DNA of 39,217 bases, from positions 1 through 39,217 of the forward strand of contig JAHKLZ010000050.1 in assembly GCA_020854775.1 (NCBI GenBank), in the 5' to 3' direction. The notes under the pieces are model-generated. The model saw only the letters and a program-made list of their open reading frames with translations, was not told where the DNA came from and did not search any database. Within the stretch, counting starts at the first letter, position 1, and the number at the start of each line of letters is the position of its first letter. Positions 33,322 to 39,217 of this stretch are shown piece by piece. This stretch comes from Candidatus Woesearchaeota archaeon. GTDB taxonomy: Archaea; Nanobdellota; Nanobdellia; Woesearchaeales; 21-14-0-10-32-9. The position numbers and the translations under genes were made by a program.

Positions 33322-33756
33322 TCACTTAAAATTAACAATATTAAGATCAACACCATACTCTTTCTTAAACGACCAAAAATTACTATAAATAGCAGGCAAA
33401 GCAAAAATATCAAAAACACGAGCTCTTAACTCCAAATCAGTATCATTAATGTAAAGATCATTTTTAACAGAAAAAATCAATTCATTACGAATAAATTCTC
33501 TACCAAACAAATTCTTCTTTTTAACATCTTTAAAAATATAAGTTTCAGGAACAGAATCTAAATCAAAAATATTAGAGTAAGCAAGAGAATGAGTCAAACA
33601 ACAAACATTTTTATCAGGAACAAAAAAATCAACATAAAAAGAATCACTAGAAGAACTTTGTAAATCAACAACTATGTTATTCATCACGTCACTTAAATCT
33701 TTACTGAACTTTTCCCTATCAATTCTAGATTTTTTAATTTTTGCAAACGCATTCAT
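33322..33756 (-). CDS. Uncharacterised 144-residue protein
   Basis: I do not recognise it. I start at the ATG at 33756 (MNAFAKIKKSRIDREKFSKD) because TATA element GTTTATATATTG (33775-33786) is about 24 bases upstream; ATG 33861 lies upstream of this. Mixed alpha/beta; a central SFYVDFFVPDKNVCCL has a Cys pair, and the C-terminal ALPAIYSNFWSFKKEYG is aromatic. Cytosolic, no signal peptide. Codon use is that of resident minus-strand genes. Confidence 0.55.
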   Translation of the reverse strand: MNAFAKIKKSRIDREKFSKDLSDVMNNIVVDLQSSSSDSFYVDFFVPDKNVCCLTHSLAYSNIFDLDSVPETYIFKDVKKKNLFGREFIRNELIFSVKNDLYINDTDLELRARVFDIFALPAIYSNFWSFKKEYGVDLNIVNFK

Positions 33757-33900
33757 GAAATTAAGAATCAAAAACAATATATAAACTTTTCTTTTTTTAC
33801 CACTGAAAGGTTTCAACAAACTAATTATTGGGTGAAAACCGAAAAACCTCTGAATATTCACACGAAGAAGTTATTAAAAACAAAAACAAACAAAAAAATC

Positions 33901-35544
33901 ATGAAAAAAAACTACTTAACAATTCTTATAATCATAATCACAATTTTAACAATAAATACTTCAGCAGAAACCATAACTAGAGACGTAGAAATAAAAATAA
34001 TACTAGAAAACCCCGAACCAAACCAAAACCACACAAAAATATTCAAAGTAGAAAACCTAGATCACGAAACAGGAACAACTGACTTACTACACTTCTTCAT
34101 AAACGCAACAATAAAAAATAACGAAACCAAAAAAGAATGGAACACTACAAGAACAATAAACAAATACACAGAAACAGGACTAGGAACAATAAACCTAGAA
34201 CCAGGAAAATACGAATTATGCGTAGAACTCACACCCCTAAACTTTGAAGATACTAATTTAAGCAACAACAAAGATTGCAAAAACATAACAACAACAGAGT
34301 TAAAACCAATAAATGAAACAACCGAAGAAAACAACGAAGAAACACCAATAATAAACGAAACAAAAAATATGTGTGACTGCAAACTAGAAATCATAACAGA
34401 AAAAAACATATACGAAAACGGAGAAACAATAAGCTTCATCATAAAAGACTGCTCAAACACAACCAAATACGAAGAAGAAATAGAATACTGGGTAGAAAAC
34501 ATATTTGGAGAAATAACAAAAAACAAACTAGAAACAACAACGAAAACACCAAAATCATACACTCCAAGAATACAAGAATCAGAAAAAACATTTCTAATAA
34601 AAACAAAAATAAACAATTGCACACAAATCCACAAAAAAATAATAACAATAAGAAACCAAGAAGAACAAGAACCAAAAAACACAAACATAGAAATAACAAC
34701 ACAAAAAGAAGCAAAACCAGGAGACATAATAATTTTAGAATTAAAAGGATACAAAGCAAAAACCCTGAAAACACTAATAAATATACAATTAGAATTACAA
34801 GGAAAAAAACAATCAGAAACACTAAAAGTATATGTACAAAAACAAAACACTGATTTTCACTTAAGAATACCATTCCAAATACCAACAAAATTACCAGAAG
34901 GACTAAAAGAATACGAAATAACCGCGGAAGGACTAGACACACAAAACACCACTATGATAATAATTAACAAAGAAGAAAAAGAACCAGAAACAAAAATAAA
35001 CAATTTATACACAAGAAAACAAAAATTCGAAGAAGACATAAACATAATAATAAGCTGGGAAGGACCAGAAAACACAAAACTAAGAATAACAACACAAAAA
35101 GAAACAAAACTAATAGAACTAACAACGAAAACAGAAACAATACCAATAAGAATTAAAAAACACAACGAAACAATCATAGCAGAACTAATAACGAATGAAG
35201 AAACAAAAGACATACAAATACTACAACTAAACTTAGAAAACAACGAAGAAGAACAAGAACAACCAAAAATAGGCATAAAAGAAGAATCAGAAGAACAAAA
35301 AATCATAATGAACAATCAAGAACTAATAACAATACTGGAACAACAAGAACAACAAAAAGCAGAAATAAAAGAAGAATCAGAAGAACAAAAAACTATAACA
35401 GCAAAAACAACAATGACACAAAACCAAATAAAAGAAAACCAAAAACAAATAATATTCATAATCATAACAACGATATCGCTACTAATATTATTCAAACAAG
35501 AAATAAAAAAATCAATACAAAAAATAACAAAAACTAAATCCTAA
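33901..35544 (+). CDS. Secreted type I membrane protein with Ig/CARDB-like repeats
   Basis: 547 residues from the ATG at 33901 (an ATG at 33832 is upstream of TATA-like AGTTATTAAAAAC near 33869). Signal peptide KKNYLTILIIIITILTINTS, outside region to ~515, one membrane helix near the C-terminus (IIFIIITTISLLILF) and a basic tail. Outside it has beta-rich segments like CARDB/Ig domains (for example FKVENLDHETGTTDLLHFFI, GLGTINLEPGKYELCVELTP) and a Cys-containing middle (MCDCKLEI, CSNTTKYEEE). Many NxT/NxS sites suggest N-glycosylation. A Gln/Glu-rich segment precedes the anchor. Surface role is inferred. Confidence 0.6.
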   Translation: MKKNYLTILIIIITILTINTSAETITRDVEIKIILENPEPNQNHTKIFKVENLDHETGTTDLLHFFINATIKNNETKKEWNTTRTINKYTETGLGTINLEPGKYELCVELTPLNFEDTNLSNNKDCKNITTTELKPINETTEENNEETPIINETKNMCDCKLEIITEKNIYENGETISFIIKDCSNTTKYEEEIEYWVENIFGEITKNKLETTTKTPKSYTPRIQESEKTFLIKTKINNCTQIHKKIITIRNQEEQEPKNTNIEITTQKEAKPGDIIILELKGYKAKTLKTLINIQLELQGKKQSETLKVYVQKQNTDFHLRIPFQIPTKLPEGLKEYEITAEGLDTQNTTMIIINKEEKEPETKINNLYTRKQKFEEDINIIISWEGPENTKLRITTQKETKLIELTTKTETIPIRIKKHNETIIAELITNEETKDIQILQLNLENNEEEQEQPKIGIKEESEEQKIIMNNQELITILEQQEQQKAEIKEESEEQKTITAKTTMTQNQIKENQKQIIFIIITTISLLILFKQEIKKSIQKITKTKS

Positions 35545-36127
35545 AGAATTTATCACCTTTCTTATCAAGAGTTTTCTCCTTAATCATAGCCTCAAGAACA
35601 GGAATAATACCTTCCTCAGAAATACCAACAGCCTTACCAATATCAGAAGAAGTCATCTCTTCACCACGCAAAGCAAGAAGAACAGCGTTCCTCATCAAAG
35701 CATTAAAATTAACCAACAAACCCTTAGACTCAGACTTAGCCTGCACCGTGTTCATATTATTCTGATGAAGCTGAGCCAACAATTCACCCATAAAATCAGA
35801 CAAATCCTTATCCTTCATCACCACTTCCTTAGGAGCTTTAACCTCAATAGAAGCAGGAGAAAAATTAAAACCTATCCAAGACAATAAATTAACGTCTTTA
35901 ATAAGCATCTCAGCCTCACAAAAAGTACCCCATAAACCATCGCCAGCATCCTCAGCGTCACCATAATCCTCCTTAAAAACATTAACACCCTTATTACTCT
36001 TAACGCCTTCCATGACCTTACGAACCATGGCCTCAACGTGCTCCTTAGGATTACCAACGACCTCAAACAAAACATTAATATGCAAATAACCTTGCTCCAC
36101 GAATTCCTTAATTTCTTTTGATTTCAT
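35534..36127 (-). CDS. Conserved archaeal-type protein with a C-terminal winged helix
   Basis: 197 residues. An N-terminal domain (YLHINVLFEVVGNPKEHVEA, then KEDYGDAEDAGDGLWGTFCE and NFSPASIEVKAPKEVV) is followed by a helical region and a winged-helix-like end (MTSSDIGKAVGISEEGIIPV, LEAMIKEKTLDKKGDKFFRI). The style suggests a conserved archaeal protein, but I cannot name it. The last 11 bases overlap the end of the convergent surface-protein gene. A TATA-like element lies about 25 bases upstream of the ATG at 36127. Confidence 0.6.
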   Translation of the reverse strand: MKSKEIKEFVEQGYLHINVLFEVVGNPKEHVEAMVRKVMEGVKSNKGVNVFKEDYGDAEDAGDGLWGTFCEAEMLIKDVNLLSWIGFNFSPASIEVKAPKEVVMKDKDLSDFMGELLAQLHQNNMNTVQAKSESKGLLVNFNALMRNAVLLALRGEEMTSSDIGKAVGISEEGIIPVLEAMIKEKTLDKKGDKFFRI

Positions 36128-36221
36128 AAAACAACAAGAAACTCTTATTACTTAAAAACGTTTTGGCTAATAAATAAAACCAATAAAAAAGTTTAAAAAC
36201 AAAGAACTCATCTCATGATTC

Positions 36222-37244
36222 ATGGAAGACTGGAAAAAAATAGAAGCACTACTATTCGCATCAGGAAAATACATAACAGAAGAACAACTCATAACGCTAT
36301 CAAAAATACCAAAAAACAAAATAAAAAAAGCACTAACAGACCTAAAAAACAAATACGAAGAAAACAACACTAGCCTAACAATATATAACGAAGCAGACGC
36401 GTGGAAACTAAACGTAAAAGAAGAATACACAGAAATAATAAAAGAAGTAGTATCAGACGCAGAAATGCCTCGCGCAGTAATGGAAACACTAGCAATAATA
36501 GCATATAAAAGCCCAGTTCTACAATCAGAAATAAAAGACATAAGAGGAACAACGTCTTACGATCACATAGCCCTACTAGAAGCAAAAGGATTCATAAACA
36601 GAGAAAGACAAGGAAGAAGCTACAAAATAAGACTAACCACGAAGTTCCACGAATACTTCGACATAGACGGAGACTCAAAACTAGCAGAACTATTCAAAGA
36701 CGTCAAGAAACCAGAAAAACTAGGAAACCTAGAAGTATACGAAGAAAAAGACGAAAAAGAAGACAAAGAATTCGACGACAAAATAACTGAAAGAATGAAA
36801 AAACTAGAAAAAACCAATGAAGACGAAGAACAAGAAAACAATTTCCTAAACGAATTCGAAGAAAAATTCGAAAAAACCAAACAAAAAATAGACGAATCAG
36901 AACAAGACATACAAAGCTTCAGAAAAAGAACAGACGAAGACACAGAACAAATATTCAAAGAAAAACAAGAACAAGAAGAAGAAACAATAGGAACAACAAA
37001 ATCCAAACAAATATTCGAAGAAAACCAAGAAGACGAAGAACAACAAGAAAACCAAGAAGATAAAGAAGAAAATGAAGAAACAGGACCCGAATTCTTAAAA
37101 AAAATAAATCAACAAATCGACGACCTAATAGGCACAAACACAGAACAACAAAACGAAGAAAACGAAGAACAAGAAAATGCAAAAGAAAATGATATTGTTA
37201 AAGAAAATCAAGAAGACGAAGATCAACACAAAAAAATAAAATAA
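36222..37244 (+). CDS. scpB: ScpB-type condensin subunit with long acidic tail
   Basis: 340 residues. The first ~165 form the two winged helices of ScpB: WKKIEALLFASGKYITEEQL, AWKLNVKEEYTEII, then PRAVMETLAIIAYKSPVLQS and DIRGTTSYDHIALLEAKGFI with TTKFHEYFDI. Partner of ScpA and Smc in chromosome condensation. Residues ~165-340 are a low-complexity Glu/Gln/Asp/Lys tail absent from typical ScpB (~180-250 residues). Probably disordered. TATA-like GTTTAAAAAC 27 bases upstream predicts a leaderless mRNA. ScpA is not in the window. Confidence 0.9.
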   Translation: MEDWKKIEALLFASGKYITEEQLITLSKIPKNKIKKALTDLKNKYEENNTSLTIYNEADAWKLNVKEEYTEIIKEVVSDAEMPRAVMETLAIIAYKSPVLQSEIKDIRGTTSYDHIALLEAKGFINRERQGRSYKIRLTTKFHEYFDIDGDSKLAELFKDVKKPEKLGNLEVYEEKDEKEDKEFDDKITERMKKLEKTNEDEEQENNFLNEFEEKFEKTKQKIDESEQDIQSFRKRTDEDTEQIFKEKQEQEEETIGTTKSKQIFEENQEDEEQQENQEDKEENEETGPEFLKKINQQIDDLIGTNTEQQNEENEEQENAKENDIVKENQEDEDQHKKIK

Positions 37245-37259
37245 AAAATATTCTAAGAC

Positions 37260-37739
37260 TCAGTAATCAGTAGTGCAATAAACAGAACAATCAGGACTTG
37301 TAAGAACATTATTGCAAGTATTATCCCAACACTCCATACACATATTAGTCCAATAAGTACGAGTTTGACCTCCGCCATCTATACACCTATGACTACAATC
37401 TAATAATTCAACACATTCAACACAAGAATAACTAACACATCGACTATAAGTAAGACTTAAACAATTACTATCACTACAACACTCTATGGTGTATGGAGTT
37501 ACATCAGAAGGCGCGTTGTTCAAAAAACTACTCCACTCACCACTACTACCAGTAGGAACAAACAAATTTTGACCATGAAAACTAACAAGCCTACGAAAAT
37601 TCCCATGATAGCACCAATAATTATTAGTAGTCCCAGTATTTAATGTACAACAAGCCTGACTAAAAACAACAGATAAAGTACCCAAAACAATTAATAAGAA
37701 TAAGGATATCAACAAAATTTTTCTTTTCTTCTTAAACAT
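37260..37739 (-). CDS. Secreted Cys-rich protein
   Basis: 159 residues from the ATG at 37739 (TATA at 37758-37769 about 24 bases upstream; ATG 37805 lies beyond it). Signal peptide MFKKKRKILLISLFLLIVLG with cleavage likely after VFS, followed by a mature region with 16 cysteines, several in pairs (QACCTL, ECCSDSNC, SRCVSYSCVEC, NMCMECWDNTC, DCSVYC). Rich in Ser, Thr, Asn, Tyr. Likely disulfide-stabilised outside the cell. No family recognised. Confidence 0.65.
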   Translation of the reverse strand: MFKKKRKILLISLFLLIVLGTLSVVFSQACCTLNTGTTNNYWCYHGNFRRLVSFHGQNLFVPTGSSGEWSSFLNNAPSDVTPYTIECCSDSNCLSLTYSRCVSYSCVECVELLDCSHRCIDGGGQTRTYWTNMCMECWDNTCNNVLTSPDCSVYCTTDY

Positions 37740-37859
37740 AAAAGTAATCAGTTCTTGAATATATAAAAACTTTTTTATTTTAAAAATTCCTAAAAAATAA
37801 TTCAACTATTTATTTTCAATACATTATCAAAACTAATCAAAAACAAATACACTTTATTA

Positions 37860-38945
37860 TTAATAATTATCATATTCTTCTCTAGAACCCCACTCATAAA
37901 CATCCAAAAGATAAGACTCCTTATTAGATAAAGAATCATAATCACTAAGATAACCAATACGCTCTATGAAAATATCATTACGCTCATCCTCCAAAAGCAT
38001 AAACTCATTATAAGACCAACCATAATGATTAACCTTGAATTCACCATCCTCATAATAAAAATACCTAGGCTCATCAACCTCTTCCAAATAACCAAGACCC
38101 CTAAAAAAAACAACGGCGCCATAACCCTTATCTTCCTCAGAAACATTATACTCATAAACAACTAATTGACCAGAATAACAATTCCTAACAGCAATAAGAA
38201 AAAACAACCGTAACAACTCATACTCAGAACCCTCCCTCGCATTATAAACATCCACGGGCTTACTCAAATTAAAAATATCAGAATCAACAACAGAAAAATT
38301 AGAATTAATAAAACTAACAATCTTACTAATATTATCATAAACCAAAACTTCCTCCAAAAAATCCTCTTCCTCAGAACTAATCAGTCTATAAAAACGACAA
38401 AAATCCTCTTCCTCAACCACGGAACTACTAGAAGAACTACTAGAACTAAAAAAAGACACAATCTTAGAAACAAGACTATTCTCCTCTTCAACCATTTCCT
38501 TGAACCTATCAGCTTCACCAATATCAACGAACCTATCCAAAACAACAACATCAAAATCATTACTAACATACAACTTATTATTATCATAAATCCTTACATT
38601 AGTCCTCCAAACACCAACCTCTTTACCAATAATCCTAACAAAATTCTCATGAACACCAAAAGAAAAACCATCACTACTCTTAACACTAAAAGTCAAACCA
38701 TCACCAACAACGAAATCACTCATATCAATATAAGCAACTTCACCAATCCTAACAACAAAATCAGGAATAGGACCTAAAAAAACCAAGTTATCAATAGAAA
38801 CATTAACAAAATCACCCTTAACCTTGTTCTTATTCAAAAAAACATAAAGCACACTATCCTCAAAAATAAAAGCACAACCACTAATAAACAAAACAAAAAC
38901 TAACAAGAAAACCAAAAAATACCTCTTAACAAAAAAATCACTCAT
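37860..38945 (-). CDS. Lipoprotein with cadherin/Ig-like domain and a serine linker
   Basis: 361 residues from the ATG at 38945 (TATA-like 38962-38975). The signal ends in FISGC, a good lipobox. An N-terminal beta domain (~50-140: VRIGEVAYIDMSDFVVGDGL, FVRIIGKEVGVWRTNVRIYD) resembles cadherin-like or Ig folds. Then a helical stretch and a run of eight or nine Ser lead to a second domain (AREGSEYELLRLFFLIAVRN to the end, Tyr/Glu/Asp-rich, with VNHYGWSYNEFMLLEDERND). The second domain faintly recalls transglutaminase-like folds but has no clear catalytic Cys. Function unknown, envelope location likely. Confidence 0.6.
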   Translation of the reverse strand: MSDFFVKRYFLVFLLVFVLFISGCAFIFEDSVLYVFLNKNKVKGDFVNVSIDNLVFLGPIPDFVVRIGEVAYIDMSDFVVGDGLTFSVKSSDGFSFGVHENFVRIIGKEVGVWRTNVRIYDNNKLYVSNDFDVVVLDRFVDIGEADRFKEMVEEENSLVSKIVSFFSSSSSSSSSVVEEEDFCRFYRLISSEEEDFLEEVLVYDNISKIVSFINSNFSVVDSDIFNLSKPVDVYNAREGSEYELLRLFFLIAVRNCYSGQLVVYEYNVSEEDKGYGAVVFFRGLGYLEEVDEPRYFYYEDGEFKVNHYGWSYNEFMLLEDERNDIFIERIGYLSDYDSLSNKESYLLDVYEWGSREEYDNY

Positions 38946-39003
38946 AACAAAAAACATAACCTTTTATTTATTTAAGCTTTTTCATTACAAAAACACAAAA
39001 AAA

Positions 39004-39217
39004 CTAAGACTCAAATTTACCTTCCAACTTCTCTAAACGCTCACTCAACTCCTTAACAGCCTCAATCAAAGGAGCCACGAGGTTTCCGTATTGTATTGAT
39101 TTGTGGCTGTTTTTTGGGGTGTTTACTATTTCAGGAAATACTTTTTCTACGTCTTGTGCTATTAGTCCTATTGATTCTTCGTTGTTTTGTTTCCATTTGA
39201 ATTTTATTCCTTCAATT
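39004..39217 (-). CDS. S74 intramolecular chaperone domain, C-terminal end of a larger protein (5' end outside window)
   Basis: The last 70 residues are visible: GIKFKWKQNNEESIGLIAQD, VEKVFPEIV, then SIQYGNLVAPLIEAVKELSE and RLEKLEGKFES with a TAG stop. This is the C-terminus of the peptidase S74/endosialidase-chaperone domain, which trimerises tail-fibre-like or surface beta-helix proteins and then cuts itself off. The parent protein lies to the right of the window. Codon use changes inside the gene near 39080: the last ~25 codons use GTT, TTG, GAG, AAG, CGT, like the window's other minus-strand genes, while the preceding ones use ATA, CAA, GGA, GCA, like its plus-strand genes. Confidence 0.85.
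   Translation of the reverse strand, partial: IEGIKFKWKQNNEESIGLIAQDVEKVFPEIVNTPKNSHKSIQYGNLVAPLIEAVKELSERLEKLEGKFES

Noticed and set aside
1-39217. CRISPR array or complete insertion sequence
   Set aside because: No regularly spaced repeats and no transposase or integrase genes were seen; the only long direct repeat is the pair at copA.

Overview
The window reads as archaeal chromosome from a low-GC, reduced-genome lineage of the DPANN type; a Woesearchaeota/Pacearchaeota-like member is my best guess, by inference. Archaeal hallmarks are FEN1 with a C-terminal PIP box, a GINS subunit, L1/P0/P1 stalk proteins, Trm5, diphthine synthase, SecF-SecD, a COG1340 coiled-coil protein, and TATA boxes centred about 24-30 bases before start codons, implying mostly leaderless mRNAs. 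Bacterial-looking elements are mixed in: a LeuRS with a bacterial-type catalytic body, an MltB-like lytic transglycosylase, ScpB, a MESH1-like HD hydrolase and an S74 chaperone domain.

Layout. 1-1.8 kb: the end of a saccharopine dehydrogenase-like gene, then an EamA transporter gene broken by an in-frame TAA. 1.85-7.9 kb (minus): leuS, pyk, fen and the MltB-like gene. 8-13.8 kb: a metallo-beta-lactamase-fold protein, oligoendopeptidase F, an unknown protein, a Trm5 with a TIM-barrel domain inserted in its methyltransferase domain, and GINS. 13.8-14.7 kb: two microgenes (24 and 26 codons, the second a PAKK-rich histone-H1-tail-like peptide) and an unknown gene. 14.8-17.6 kb: the L1-P0-P1 operon with a hairpin leader, then the coiled-coil gene. 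17.6-18.9 kb: an alarmone-hydrolase-like HD protein and a membrane-anchored protein with a His...NNC pattern. 19-23.3 kb: a copper/thiol island. 23.4-30.5 kb: a HAD protein, dphB, secF-secD, a U32 family protein, tRNA-Val and an MscS channel. 30.5-39.2 kb: a PadR-like/zinc-ribbon pair and many envelope proteins (bactofilin-like membrane protein, glycoprotein-like type I protein, Cys-rich secreted protein, lipoprotein), ScpB, and the end of an S74-domain gene.

The copper island looks like one system. A membrane-tethered winged-helix regulator has a Cys/His/Met outside loop. It is followed by a 14-bp palindrome directly upstream of a TATA box, then an HMA-TM-HMA protein, a Cu(+)-ATPase, a membrane-anchored thioredoxin and a secreted seven-Cys metallothionein-like peptide. 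Between the HMA protein and the ATPase, the first 38 bases of copA (42 with the upstream A run) are repeated around an 85-base hairpin-rich, less AT-rich insert.

The whole window shows extreme strand asymmetry: the plus strand is A/C-rich whichever strand is coding. This flips abruptly to T/G-rich near 39080, inside the S74-domain gene, marking a replication-strand switch, an inversion breakpoint or an assembly join at a repeated domain.
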